Below, in pieces: positions 17,001-25,832 of a stretch of 64,000 nt of DNA (its first letter is position 1; the number at the start of each line of letters is the position of its first letter). The translations under genes were made by a program, and so were the position numbers. The stretch is from Cyclobacteriaceae bacterium (GTDB lineage: Bacteria > Bacteroidota > Bacteroidia > Cytophagales > Cyclobacteriaceae): positions 32,160 to 96,159 of the forward strand of contig JAHEGY010000002.1 in assembly GCA_024644875.1 (NCBI GenBank). Direction: 5' to 3'. The notes beneath the pieces are model-generated. The model did no database searches, was not told where the DNA came from, and saw only the letters and a program-made list of their open reading frames with translations.

Positions 17001-17206
17001 TTAAGGCTGAAGGTGCTTATGAAATGGCCATTGGAACAGATCCTACTTTGAAAAGTGTTTCATGGGAGCCCTATAAGTCTGAAAAATCCAACTATGTTTT
17101 ACCAGGAGATGATGGTGAAAAAATAATATTTATCAGATTTAGAGATGAAGCCGGGAACGAATCTGCTGTTATTTCATCTAAAGTAAACCTTAAAAGGTCT
17201 TTTTAA
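14006..17206 (+). CDS. secreted protein of eleven Ig-like tandem repeats
   Basis: Protein of 1,066 residues with an N-terminal hydrophobic signal (about 8-32) and then eleven related units of about 90-95 residues, ending at a half-linker (KVNLKRSF). Each unit has an INxGxxFTN opening, a W..Y or W.LxGxDG centre, a KTVYxxFRDxAGN strand and a joining LDxxPP. Ten such joining motifs can be read (LDTTPP, LDTNPP, FDKSGPP, LDRIPP, LDTKPP and so on). This is the pattern of extracellular beta-sandwich repeats. There is no T9SS C-terminal domain, LPXTG or enzyme domain. It may be a periplasmic or surface spacer/adhesin. Function unknown. The next gene is convergent. Confidence 0.85.
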   Translation: MQKKKFLKVKIVYGFIIGILFKLAISLPLFSSNLPPIIAFRINEGNRYTNQTEISLEIKSMKLGDSLIAEMKIGLDPSLNDVPWVKYSADKKNLTLSEGDGEKTIYAQLRDIAGNISPVESSKIILDTTPPQDIQISINNDEKYSGDEKRRVLIYVRSTEEDLDEMIFSNKSDFSDSKWETMGGTKKWLLDGAGGDGNKTVYAKFKDRAGNISQVISDDIILDTNPPEQGSIVINNDSKFTKDNKIVLKIHAKDAAMVRIVSSGKSETIPYEVNEGQEHMEIEWSLDSTEGTKVVRVYFMDEAKNRTTTVIQDEIIFDKSGPPPPNIIINGDKRFTNHKDGKVNIRLTTRVNPLTVKLMISNQIGFADANPQNFRDVINNWQLPADEDGMKTIYAKLIDEAGNHSEIAQAKVILDRIPPKVIDVNINDGSAWSTSVKVNINMDVEDVSHMQINNTNAISNMEIWEKFEPTKVDWSLIPGDGPKTVYMRFKDESNNISEVVNTMITLDTKPPNGEITINDGSKFVNNPDKLVNIKIITEDGKGYQLTNKPDFTDIKLEPFVPEISNWVLDGEDGVKTVFLRLRDEAGNFSNVITSSIILDRQPPSELNMVINEGNEWLTNSARKAAVQLSARGASHFMISEDPEFTGLEWETFRNVTTWVFSEEEEEKELYAKFKDPAGNISELITDKIKLDYSPPICEEFVIEDGSDFCNNPQKKVILKIKAPDAIKMAISNNPISDPTSPSIDWEEYVEEKEWTLEGEDGLKTIYLVLQDEAGNYSGRYSDRIILDRVGPTNPTVIFNANQKFVQPGARKVPLELSAEGADKVFVTEDANFEDGRWELFVPKKVFEVSSGEGLKNIYIKFRDKAMNETDVITGSVTLDTKPPEALSFTINEGEKFTNSRDKKVTLKIEATEATEMKIVQQGQAPGNWEPYSSQKEYVLLGDDGKKQIGIAFRDEAGNITKPLNSTITLDRIPPKPENFVIGNGQGWTNDPDKKVDIQIKAEGAYEMAIGTDPTLKSVSWEPYKSEKSNYVLPGDDGEKIIFIRFRDEAGNESAVISSKVNLKRSF

Positions 17207-17243
17207 CTTCTGAAGGTATAAAAAATTACTGCCCAGTGAGCAC

Positions 17244-18188
17244 TTATAAATTAACGTTTGACAGGGTATAGTCTACCCTGGATTTAATTTTTTTATACAC
17301 GTTTAAAAAGGAATAATATTGAATTAAAACAACCTTGCCAGCCCTTTCCATTCCTACAGTAATCCCTTTGTTAGAAGTACCAGTACTTGGATCTATAACC
17401 TCATACTCATACTTTATGCCTGCAGGAACATATTTTACAACCAGGTTGGACATTTTGAATTGCTGATTATTATGCTCCACAAATTTGTATGTATAATAAT
17501 ATATTTTAGCTTTCAGATCATCTGTCATTACCTGAATTGCTGCATCACGGCCAGATTTTCCTTCATAATAATATATTGTTTGTCCATTTATGTGATCAGA
17601 TTTATCAAACTCTTTGGGAACAGGGATCGAAATCCCAATATCAGATATTTTTTCTTCCCTAAACAGATTTGTGTCAACATTCATACGTGAATTTGTATTT
17701 GATAACAAACCAATTATTCCGTGTATTTTCCATGTCGAATTTCTTTTTTTCCTGATGGAGAGCAGGCATTCTTCAATTTTTCCATCCTTTTCAAAATTGA
17801 ATACTACCAACACTGAGTGATTATCAAACACATCGTAACATCGGCCAATCAATATATTATTGGTATGATTATCCAGGAACTCATCAAAAGTATAGGCAAA
17901 TGAATCTGATGTAGAGAAATCTACTGAATTGGATAATTTCTTTAATTCGGGATATACATCTTCATGATTAATCCATTCTCCATTACCTGTATATACTATA
18001 CCTTCAAAAATTAATTTTCTCAGATCCTCAATATTAGCCGAATGAACATATTCTTTGAACTTATCGGCAATTTCGATGGCGTATTCTTTATCATCAGCTG
18101 TCATATCATTCCAGAACATTTTTTGAGCCATACCATTTTGTACAATAAAAGATATGAGAAAGAATACAGTTAAGCAGGTCGATTTCAC
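17244..18188 (-). CDS. uncharacterised secreted protein
   Basis: Protein of 314 residues with a Sec signal peptide cleaved after about MAQ (residue 21); the start is GTG 18188. The mature part has a helical N-terminal region (EYAIEIADKFKEYVHSAN) and an alternating strand-rich remainder with DVFDNHSVLVVFNFEKDG, resembling NTF2-like or DUF-type secreted proteins, but no family can be named. It converges with the repeat-protein gene 37 bases away. It might be functionally tied to it, but there is no shared operon. Confidence 0.7.
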   Translation of the reverse strand: MKSTCLTVFFLISFIVQNGMAQKMFWNDMTADDKEYAIEIADKFKEYVHSANIEDLRKLIFEGIVYTGNGEWINHEDVYPELKKLSNSVDFSTSDSFAYTFDEFLDNHTNNILIGRCYDVFDNHSVLVVFNFEKDGKIEECLLSIRKKRNSTWKIHGIIGLLSNTNSRMNVDTNLFREEKISDIGISIPVPKEFDKSDHINGQTIYYYEGKSGRDAAIQVMTDDLKAKIYYYTYKFVEHNNQQFKMSNLVVKYVPAGIKYEYEVIDPSTGTSNKGITVGMERAGKVVLIQYYSFLNVYKKIKSRVDYTLSNVNL

Positions 18189-18403
18189 TTCTATTTCCTT
18201 TAATTTCTAAAACACTATTCAGCAAATCTCATAAAAATGACTGTCACTTTTTACATTTGCCCGATAAATTAAATAAAATCCATATAAATAATATATCTTA
18301 TCTTTAAATCAGGATCTTAATACAGAATAAAACAAATTCAGAAATTTTCAAGAAAATAGTTAATTGCGGCTATGATATGGTTTGGGCTTGTAAAATAATC
18401 TAA

Positions 18404-19420
18404 ATGAAAATACTACATAATCATCCTCTCATTTCGTACAATTATTTTAAAGTTCATGCCCTTGCACATGAGCTTATTCTTATTGAGCGCGAAGAAGATT
18501 ATGCTGAATTAATTAATAGAACCGGTTTTAACAAAATACCATTTTTAATACTGGGTGATGGATCAAATATTCTTTTCACCCGTGATTTTGAAGGTACCTG
18601 TATCAAAACAGGTTTATCAGATATTTCCACGATCAAGGAAAATGAAGAATATGCGTGGTTACGAATTGAAGCTGGCATGAATTGGCATAGCCTTGTAATC
18701 AAAACGATTGAAATGGGCCTGCAGGGACTTGAGAATTTATCACTAATACCCGGAACCGTAGGTGCTGCTCCTGTACAGAACATTGGTGCTTACGGAGTTG
18801 AAATAAAGCAATTTATCGATCAGGTAGAAGCGTTGGATTTAAAAGGAGGGGAAGTTTTTCTCTTCAACGCCAGAGATTGTGAATTTGAATACCGGTCAAG
18901 TATATTCAAAAACCGATACAAAAACAGGTTCTTTATAAAATCAATAACACTCCAATTAAATAAGAAACCATCATTTAATATATCTTACGATAAGATCCAG
19001 GATACCCTGGGATTGCTTAACCTGAAAGAGATAAACGCTAAAAACATCAGTGATGCTGTTATCTATATCCGGGAAAGTAAACTTCCTGATCCGGCTAAAA
19101 TCGGAAACGCTGGAAGCTTTTTTAAAAATCCGATCATAGATAAAACTGATTTTGAAGGATTAAAAGCCGAATTCCCCAGAATTCCATCTTATCAGGTTGA
19201 CAAATTTAATTATAAAATACCTGCAGCCTGGCTAATTGAGGAATGTGGCTGGAAAGGAAAACGTATTGGGGATGCAGGAGTAAATCCTAGCCAGCCACTT
19301 GTGCTTGTGAATATGGGCAGCGCTTCAGGTAAGGATATATTGCGTTTATCGGAAAGAATCAAAAAAGATGTTGCTCAGAAATTTGGCATTGAACTACAGC
19401 CTGAAGTAAACATCATTTAA
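18404..19420 (+). CDS. murB: UDP-N-acetylmuramate dehydrogenase
   Basis: FAD enzyme of 338 residues that reduces UDP-GlcNAc-enolpyruvate to UDP-MurNAc in peptidoglycan synthesis. The FAD-binding region has ILGDGSNILF, GLSLIPGTVG-like NLSLIPGTVGAAPVQNIGAYG, and YRSSIFK, while the active-site serine is in GNAGSFFKNP and the C-terminal NPSQPLVLVN and ELQPEV complete the fold, matching type I MurB. Start ATG 18404. It is followed by an AT-rich stem-loop and then the ABC-F gene on the same strand. Confidence 0.96.
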   Translation: MKILHNHPLISYNYFKVHALAHELILIEREEDYAELINRTGFNKIPFLILGDGSNILFTRDFEGTCIKTGLSDISTIKENEEYAWLRIEAGMNWHSLVIKTIEMGLQGLENLSLIPGTVGAAPVQNIGAYGVEIKQFIDQVEALDLKGGEVFLFNARDCEFEYRSSIFKNRYKNRFFIKSITLQLNKKPSFNISYDKIQDTLGLLNLKEINAKNISDAVIYIRESKLPDPAKIGNAGSFFKNPIIDKTDFEGLKAEFPRIPSYQVDKFNYKIPAAWLIEECGWKGKRIGDAGVNPSQPLVLVNMGSASGKDILRLSERIKKDVAQKFGIELQPEVNII

Positions 19421-19426
19421 ATCCCT

Positions 19427-19449
19427 GAATATTTCTTTTATAAATATTC
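19427..19449 (+). terminator. AT-rich stem-loop after murB
   Basis: GAATATTT (19427-19434) and AAATATTC (19442-19449) form an 8-bp stem with a 7-base loop seven bases after the murB stop. No T-tract follows, so termination would be weak or it may protect the murB 3' end. Confidence 0.3.
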
Positions 19450-19462
19450 GAGCATAAATCCT

Positions 19463-19470
19463 TATTTTTG
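19463..19470 (+). promoter_or_regulatory. Bacteroidota -7 element for the ABC-F gene
   Basis: TATTTTTG matches the TAnnTTTG -7 consensus used by the Bacteroidota primary sigma factor. Transcription would begin about 7 bases downstream, leaving a leader of roughly 15 bases before ATG 19492. No clear TTG -33 box is seen. Confidence 0.4.
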
Positions 19471-19491
19471 CTGAATTAAAGAATTACTGAA

Positions 19492-21417
19492 ATGTTATCC
19501 ATTAACGATCTATCATACTATATAGGAGGCCGTCCGATCTACGAAGATGCTTCATTGCATATTAATGAGAAAGACAAAGTCGGTTTGGTTGGGCCCAATG
19601 GTAGCGGTAAAACAACGTTATTGAGGATTATATTGGGTGATCTACAAGTAGATAGCGGTTCCATTTCAAAGCAGAAAGATTGCAATATAGGGATATTATA
19701 TCAGGAGATAAGCATTATAAATGAATCCCTGCCTATACTTTCAATTGCCCTGCAGGCATTCGATTCGTTATTAAAAATAAAGGAGAAAATCGATAGCCTG
19801 ATAATCGAGGTTGAAAACGATCATGATACAAAGAAAATAGAGCTATTGGCTCAATTACAGGAAGAATTTGAGATTAAAGGTGGCTATTCCTTACAATCCA
19901 AAGCTGAGGAAATATTGGAGGGGATAGGCTTTAAAACGAGCGATTTAACCAGGCCGATAAGCGAGTTTTCCGGTGGATGGAAAATGCGGGTTATGCTAGC
20001 CAAACTCCTGCTGGAAAAGCCTTCAATCCTGATGTTAGATGAACCGACAAACCATCTTGATCTACCATCTATTAAGTGGTTTGAAAATTACGTAAAATCC
20101 TATGACGGATCCGTAATAATAGTTTCACATGATAAGCGGTTTCTTGACAATACCACCAACAAAATAATTGAAATAGAGGACCTGAAACTTGTTCAATACA
20201 CCGGGAATTATTCAAACTATGTTGAAGATAAAATGATGCGGCAGGAGATTCAGGATAATGCCCATTTGAACCAGCAAAAAAAAATTAAGGAAGCCGAAAA
20301 GTTTATTAATCGTTTCAGGGCAAAAGCTACAAAAGCAAGACAAGTTCAGTCAAAGATCAAGTTGATGGATAAAATTGAACTTGTGGAGAAATCCAGGGAT
20401 AATAACAAGGATATAAGGTTTGAATTCAGACTGGGACAGCCCTCCGGTAAACATGTGCTTGACCTAAAGCAGATTTCGAAATCCTATGGTAAAACAAGGA
20501 TTTTCGATCAGACATCAGCGAGTATAATGAGGAATGATAAAATTGCCCTGATAGGTGCCAATGGATTGGGGAAGAGTACTCTGCTTAAGATCATTTCACA
20601 TACTATCCCTTTTGAGGGATCTTGTACCCCAGGTCATAATGTAAATATTTCCTATTATGCACAGCATCAAATTGATGCCTTGAATTACAAGAACAATACT
20701 CTTGAGGAGCTTACACAAACCGCTTCAGAATATAGTGAACTCGAGCTGAGGTCTATCCTTGGTTCTTTTTTGTTTTCCGGAGATGATGTATTCAAAAAGA
20801 TCAAAAATCTTTCCGGGGGAGAAAAAGCCAGGGTTGCCCTTGCCAAGGCCCTCATATCCAATGCTAATTTTCTGGTAATGGATGAGCCTACAAACCACCT
20901 TGACATTGCCTCTGTGGACATTTTAACAGAAGCTTTGCGAAGATTCCGGGGATCATTGATAATGGTATCACATGATCGCCAGTTTATTGAAGCCATTGCT
21001 AACAAGATCTGGTATATAGAAAATAGGAAAATAAGAGAATATCCCGGCACTTATTCTGATTATGAATATCGGGAAGGTAATTTAAACCAGGTGAAGAAAA
21101 CAGAACCACAAAAACATGAAGAAAGATCTAAAAAGATTTCCAAATCCAGATCATTTGAAGACCAGAAAAAGTTGAAGAATAAATTAAATTCATTGCATAA
21201 TAAATTACAGAGGCTGGAGGAGGAAATATCCATACTGGAAGTAAAGAAGGAGCAAGTTGAAAATCAGATGTTGAAACCAGAAGTATATTCCGATTATGAA
21301 AAGCTATCAGGGATGACCACGGAGTTCGAAAATCTTGAAATGAAAATCAATAAGAAGCACAGAGCCTGGGAAAAGATGTTCAATGAAATCGAAGAATTGG
21401 AGCTTACAATTGGTTAA
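19492..21417 (+). CDS. ABC-F family ATPase
   Basis: Soluble protein of 641 residues with two ABC ATPase domains and no membrane segment. Walker A motifs are GPNGSGKTT (about 34) and GANGLGKST; signatures are FSGGWKMR and LSGGEKAR; Walker B motifs are LMLDEPTNHLDL and LVMDEPTNHLDI. A charged inter-domain linker of about 80 residues and a C-terminal coiled coil (about 540-640) are typical of Uup/YheS-like ABC-F proteins that act at the ribosomal E site to relieve stalled translation. Whether it is a housekeeping factor or an antibiotic-protection factor cannot be told. Its stop overlaps the convergent gene by 4 bases. Confidence 0.92.
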   Translation: MLSINDLSYYIGGRPIYEDASLHINEKDKVGLVGPNGSGKTTLLRIILGDLQVDSGSISKQKDCNIGILYQEISIINESLPILSIALQAFDSLLKIKEKIDSLIIEVENDHDTKKIELLAQLQEEFEIKGGYSLQSKAEEILEGIGFKTSDLTRPISEFSGGWKMRVMLAKLLLEKPSILMLDEPTNHLDLPSIKWFENYVKSYDGSVIIVSHDKRFLDNTTNKIIEIEDLKLVQYTGNYSNYVEDKMMRQEIQDNAHLNQQKKIKEAEKFINRFRAKATKARQVQSKIKLMDKIELVEKSRDNNKDIRFEFRLGQPSGKHVLDLKQISKSYGKTRIFDQTSASIMRNDKIALIGANGLGKSTLLKIISHTIPFEGSCTPGHNVNISYYAQHQIDALNYKNNTLEELTQTASEYSELELRSILGSFLFSGDDVFKKIKNLSGGEKARVALAKALISNANFLVMDEPTNHLDIASVDILTEALRRFRGSLIMVSHDRQFIEAIANKIWYIENRKIREYPGTYSDYEYREGNLNQVKKTEPQKHEERSKKISKSRSFEDQKKLKNKLNSLHNKLQRLEEEISILEVKKEQVENQMLKPEVYSDYEKLSGMTTEFENLEMKINKKHRAWEKMFNEIEELELTIG

Positions 21418-22187
21418 AAGCCAATCCCAATCCTAAAGCTCAGCCTTTTATATGAGCGGTCCGTTACTCTTTCTCCGCCTCCGCCCCAATCCTGGTGATA
21501 AACTGTTTTCTGCATTTTATATCCCAGGGCGATCATTACATTTACCCTGTCACCACTATACATCTTAAGTCCAATGCCAGAATGAAACATCATGCCTCCC
21601 TCTACATCAATGAATTCCCATCCATTGTTTTCCTGGTTGGTATCCCAGGCGCTTCCGTATCCAAGGTCGACAAAATAAAATGGTGTAAAAATGTGATCAA
21701 TAATATCCCCTCTAAATGAAACGAAAAATGGCAAGGCGGCCGTGGAATTGTATTGATCATAGGCTATACCCAGTCCAACGGATAAATACCGGTAGATACG
21801 AATTCCATTTATTGTCTCCACTGTAAGACTCGCTACAGGTTGGGTATCATCATTACTTTTACCAGAGAGAATCCCAACCAGTGTATTGTTAAAATACTGG
21901 ATTTTTAACTTTTGGGAATATTTGTTTTTACCATCAGCCGGGATATCAGAATTATTATACCTCCGGAAGCTGGCCGTTCTCAGGAGTTGAGTATTCAGTA
22001 CCATACTGTCTAAAGAATTATAATATACTGTCAGGTAGGGAGGTAGAGATCTTACTTTTATATAACCATTGACCCGGTCACCATTAGTAGTGGTCGTTGA
22101 CACTTTTAATCTAGTATCTGTTTGGCCGTATACTGATCCAATCGCCAGAATTACTGGCATCAGCATAATGAATATGTACTTAGTCAT
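21414..22187 (-). CDS. uncharacterised secreted protein, probable outer-membrane beta-barrel
   Basis: Protein of 257 residues with a signal peptide ending near VYGQ (residue 22). The mature part is beta-rich and ends in FRIGIGF, a terminal phenylalanine typical of outer-membrane barrels, with repeated aromatic glycine strands (FVSFRGDIIDHIFTPFYFVDLGYG). No family is recognised. It starts 2 bases after the LVIVD lipoprotein gene ends and is probably the last gene of the sigma-factor operon. It overlaps the ABC-F gene tail to tail by 4 bases. Confidence 0.7.
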   Translation of the reverse strand: MTKYIFIMLMPVILAIGSVYGQTDTRLKVSTTTTNGDRVNGYIKVRSLPPYLTVYYNSLDSMVLNTQLLRTASFRRYNNSDIPADGKNKYSQKLKIQYFNNTLVGILSGKSNDDTQPVASLTVETINGIRIYRYLSVGLGIAYDQYNSTAALPFFVSFRGDIIDHIFTPFYFVDLGYGSAWDTNQENNGWEFIDVEGGMMFHSGIGLKMYSGDRVNVMIALGYKMQKTVYHQDWGGGGERVTDRSYKRLSFRIGIGF

Positions 22188-22189
22188 GT

Positions 22190-23485
22190 TTACTGGATCT
22201 CGTTAGAAATCGGCAGATGGCTCAATAATTGAATATTTTCAAGAGAAGAATAGTCGTACTGATACAATCCATCTCTTCCAATCATGATTAAATTATCATT
22301 GAAAGGAATTACATCGTAGGAATGCATTTCAGTATAGTGTTTTATTTGGTTACTCGTAATGGTATTTACATCAGATGCGTTGAATATTTTCAGTCCCCAT
22401 TCACCTTCGCAGATAAACAGAGCATCTCCATCCAATCCCAGCCCATGTGGATTCTTCATAGGATAGGTTTTTATAAGGAATGGGTTATAGAGGTTACTAA
22501 TATCAATTACATCCAATTGGTTGGTAAATCCATCACACTCTGTTCCGGACCGAAGTGTTACAAAGGCATAATCCTCATTAACCACAACAGGATCGCAACT
22601 ATTGACATGGGCAAACGTCGACATAAATTCCGGTGCAGATGGCTCCGAAATATCATAAATATACATGCCATTCTGAGCTCCGATAAAAAGGTTATTCTCA
22701 TAGGGAAAAATTGTTTCTATATTCCATCCAATTTCCACATTATTCCCGAATACTGGATCTGAAGTGCTTGTTATGTCAAATACCCCAAGGTTATAACTGC
22801 CTATGGTATATAAAATATCGTTAACAATGGCAAACCTCGCCATCGATCCTCCGATACCCGTTGGAGATGCAGATGAGGGTGGAGCAGAATTGGGAACAGC
22901 GGAATCGTTCATTGCTCCTGCGAATACAAATCCACCTTCAGCTCTTAAAAATGGAGGCATTACACCGCCACAATCCGGATTATCATACCAGACCGTATCG
23001 GTTTCTTCATAGGCGACAACTACAGCCTCCTGATTTTGATCCAGGAACTCATAGTGATAATGATCGTTGAATACCCCCTCAAGCCTTTTAACAAGCTTAA
23101 CATCATTTGTATTGGAAATATCCAGTGCAAGAAGATCAACATAATTATCAGCAAAAAGGATATTACCCTTTACAGCCATATCATAGTTGCCAGGTATATT
23201 GACGAATCCAATATTTACAGGATTCCTTTTATCAGTGTTATTTATGATATGAATTCCTTTTCCAACTTCATTAACAAATAAGTAATCTCCATACAGGTAG
23301 ATCTTGCCCGGAAAGGATAGCTCAACAGGCTCCCGAAATTCGAAGGCTTCCCGAATCTCCTGGGTGGTCATATAAACCGGTTCCAGATAGGTATAATAGA
23401 GTCTTGAATCGCAATCATCAGTACAACCACTTAAAAAAATGCCTAACAGATAGATTAAGGCTGCAAAATTTCCAATCCTTTTCAT
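22190..23485 (-). CDS. LVIVD-repeat beta-propeller lipoprotein
   Basis: Lipoprotein of 431 residues, signal peptide with lipobox FLSGC (cysteine at 21). The mature part is a series of roughly 45-residue propeller blades with motifs such as GIHIINNTDKRNPVNIGF, LLALDISNTNDVKLV, GVFDITSTSDPVF, MYIYDISEPSAPEF and LDVIDISNLYNPFLI, the LVIVD repeat pattern common in Bacteroidota surface proteins. A blade near the middle is interrupted by a Pro/Ala/Ser-rich insertion (PNSAPPSSASP). Probably a periplasmic or surface binding platform. It lies between two other envelope genes in the sigma-factor operon. Confidence 0.85.
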   Translation of the reverse strand: MKRIGNFAALIYLLGIFLSGCTDDCDSRLYYTYLEPVYMTTQEIREAFEFREPVELSFPGKIYLYGDYLFVNEVGKGIHIINNTDKRNPVNIGFVNIPGNYDMAVKGNILFADNYVDLLALDISNTNDVKLVKRLEGVFNDHYHYEFLDQNQEAVVVAYEETDTVWYDNPDCGGVMPPFLRAEGGFVFAGAMNDSAVPNSAPPSSASPTGIGGSMARFAIVNDILYTIGSYNLGVFDITSTSDPVFGNNVEIGWNIETIFPYENNLFIGAQNGMYIYDISEPSAPEFMSTFAHVNSCDPVVVNEDYAFVTLRSGTECDGFTNQLDVIDISNLYNPFLIKTYPMKNPHGLGLDGDALFICEGEWGLKIFNASDVNTITSNQIKHYTEMHSYDVIPFNDNLIMIGRDGLYQYDYSSLENIQLLSHLPISNEIQ

Positions 23486-23553
23486 GATTTCTGATTATTT
23501 GGGTTTTGATATAATGACACGCCTTGAAATCCTATGGTTGTAATCCCACCGTA

Positions 23554-24303
23554 TTAAAGGGTGTCCTCAAATTGAAATGTAGCATTGATGTAAGTATAGG
23601 AAACCTCCTGATATACAGGTATGTTGGTATCAATCCCAACGGCAATCCAGAGTTTTCCTTCTACATCGGTGGCAACATAAATCGGAAAATCAGAATTTGA
23701 ACCATTCAGCATGACCGGTTTTTCACCAAGTCCGGTGTATTCCAGTCTTCCTATCATAGTCATGTCCTGACCGCCCTGATCATCTTCCCCTTTATCAAAA
23801 TCGGTTTTAACAAGAGAGACATCCGGGTTATCCTCATCCTGTTCTATGATTGTTTTCGGTTCCGTCTTGAATGCCCCAACTTTCAGGAAGGATCCATATT
23901 CAAAATTATCCAAATCACCTGCATACTCTTCTTTAAGTTGAGAATTAAGTTCTACTTCAATTTTTATGGTATATCTTGAATTTGGTTGCAGACCTGATAT
24001 CTGCTGTTTCACGAACATGAATAAATCAGAATTCGTGGCATGGCCACTTTGTTTAAAAGCGGAAACATTTCCAATAGATTCTGAGATGAACAATGGACTG
24101 GGTATATATTCCAATTTCATTGAATCCTCAAATCCTTCCGGATAGTCAGCAAATTCTGCGATCCAACCCTCATCTCCTTCATCGAAAAAACTACGTTCAA
24201 TCAATAATCCATCCGGATTTGCAGGGGCTCCACTATCCAGACCACATCCGGATAAAAACAATGAAATCAACACCAAAACACTCCCAAATCTAAGCATATT
24301 CAT
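23554..24303 (-). CDS. uncharacterised lipoprotein of the sigma-factor operon
   Basis: Start taken as ATG 24303 (MNMLRFGSVLVLISLF), giving a standard lipoprotein signal with lipobox LSGC; the frame is open 17 codons further upstream, but those residues would precede the signal peptide. The mature protein is acidic, with segments such as FFDEGDEGWIAEF and LNSQLKEEYAGDLDNFEYG resembling a carbohydrate-binding-like beta-sandwich in Bacteroidota lipoproteins. No family is assigned. It is the third gene after the ECF sigma factor. Confidence 0.7.
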   Translation of the reverse strand: MNMLRFGSVLVLISLFLSGCGLDSGAPANPDGLLIERSFFDEGDEGWIAEFADYPEGFEDSMKLEYIPSPLFISESIGNVSAFKQSGHATNSDLFMFVKQQISGLQPNSRYTIKIEVELNSQLKEEYAGDLDNFEYGSFLKVGAFKTEPKTIIEQDEDNPDVSLVKTDFDKGEDDQGGQDMTMIGRLEYTGLGEKPVMLNGSNSDFPIYVATDVEGKLWIAVGIDTNIPVYQEVSYTYINATFQFEDTL

Positions 24304-24374
24304 AGTTTTAACATTAATTGACAAAATTACTCTTGTTAAATATCTAATTATCATAAACGGTTCTGCTCATAATT

Positions 24375-25832
24375 CTATTTAAAGACATAAGCTATCCCGG
24401 CAGAAATCATAAACGCGGAAGGTCGACTGCTGAACCTTGCATTACTACTAGTCAATTCATTCAATCCAATCCTGTAGGATGGTTCAAGACTCAGCTGATA
24501 ATTTTTTAAAAAAGTGTAGTTCACCATAGTTCCAAACCTGCCGTTAAAGTATATAGAATTGTATGGTGAATCATCGCCCAACTTATATTGAACCGGATCA
24601 AATAAGTTCTGCGAATCTTCAATGCTATTTTTAATAAAGATATCAGTACTTACCCCTGCAGTCATTAACCATTTGAATTTTCTATCTACCAGGAAGTATC
24701 CAAAATTCACAGGAATTGTTAAGAATTCAAAAGTACTGTTCAATTGGACCTCTGAATTCAATTCATTATAAGAATTTAGTCCTGATTCAGGGCTGGCCCG
24801 CTCAATTACAATGGCATGGTTTGCATATTTCGCGTGACTTTCTGTCGGTTCGATATAGGTATTTACGGACGTAGAACCAAAATTATGCTGGTATCCTACC
24901 CCACTAAACAGAACGAATTTCTTGCTGAATTTATATCCAAAATCCAGACCATAAGATACGGACATTTCTGAATTATAACCTGATTCCTCAGGTTTATAGG
25001 AAGCAAGGAAGTTCGATTGACTTTGAAGGTCCGCACTTGCAGCATCAATACGCTCTACAGAACCAAGTGTATTGGGAGTAGCATCAGCCATAATATCCGG
25101 AGATCCATTATAATTTATGTTTGGATCAAAGACACCGGAAGACACCATTATACCAGCCCACAATTTACCGGGATCCTCTTCCTCTTCTTCAATTTCCAAA
25201 GGTATTAGGTATGGTTCATCAAATGGATTTACTTTCTTCTGAAGATAAAGTTTTCTCCCTGGTTTTTCATAAGGCACGTTAAATGATGATTCAGGATGAT
25301 AAGATAAAACCGCATAATTCTTCAAATAATTTCCACCAGAGTCCAACTGTTTATTATCTTTTAGGTGGTTGGAAGTCTGAAATGCAATTACACTTTCTGA
25401 ATTATCATCAATTTTTTGCTTATTAAGGGTAGCCCTGTTTTGGATTGTTTTATTTGGATTGGCCTTATTCAAATTAGCTTCAGAAACAGCATTGTCAATA
25501 TCTTGCAGGTTCGGTATACGTTCTGCTTGAGTATCCTTGGGATCTACCTTGTTACCATTACTTTCTATAACAGGAGAAGGTAGGCTTACGAGTTGCTCAG
25601 ATCCTGAATTCGAAACAAGATTATATAAAATATAGGATCCAAATAATAAAGCCAGTAAGACTGATGCTGCAGCAGTTATCTGATAATAGAACAATTTCTT
25701 TTTATATCGTTTTAGTTCATTCCCTGCCATTGAAGCATCGATTCTATCCCACACGGATGCTGCAGGTGTTGCCTCAGTATCCTCAAACTTTTCCTTCCAT
25801 CTATTTTCGAAATTATCGTTCAGCTTCTTCAT
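24375..25832 (-). CDS. anti-sigma factor-like protein with inner-membrane helix and C-terminal beta-barrel (Dma-like)
   Basis: Protein of 485 residues from ATG 25832, which overlaps the sigma gene by 20 bases. The N-terminus (NDNFENRWKEKFEDTEATPAAS, VWDRIDASM) looks like a cytoplasmic anti-sigma segment. One strong transmembrane helix follows (roughly 47-75), then a low-complexity Asn/Lys-rich linker of about 140 residues, then a beta-rich domain of about 240 residues with alternating strands (SYGLDFGYKFSKKFVLFSGV) ending MISAGIAYVFK, typical of an outer-membrane barrel with terminal aromatic residue. This matches the dual-membrane-spanning anti-sigma (Dma) architecture known from Bacteroides thetaiotaomicron. 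It should hold the neighbouring ECF sigma and sense outer-membrane state. The assignment is by architecture only. Confidence 0.72.
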   Translation of the reverse strand: MKKLNDNFENRWKEKFEDTEATPAASVWDRIDASMAGNELKRYKKKLFYYQITAAASVLLALLFGSYILYNLVSNSGSEQLVSLPSPVIESNGNKVDPKDTQAERIPNLQDIDNAVSEANLNKANPNKTIQNRATLNKQKIDDNSESVIAFQTSNHLKDNKQLDSGGNYLKNYAVLSYHPESSFNVPYEKPGRKLYLQKKVNPFDEPYLIPLEIEEEEEDPGKLWAGIMVSSGVFDPNINYNGSPDIMADATPNTLGSVERIDAASADLQSQSNFLASYKPEESGYNSEMSVSYGLDFGYKFSKKFVLFSGVGYQHNFGSTSVNTYIEPTESHAKYANHAIVIERASPESGLNSYNELNSEVQLNSTFEFLTIPVNFGYFLVDRKFKWLMTAGVSTDIFIKNSIEDSQNLFDPVQYKLGDDSPYNSIYFNGRFGTMVNYTFLKNYQLSLEPSYRIGLNELTSSNARFSSRPSAFMISAGIAYVFK

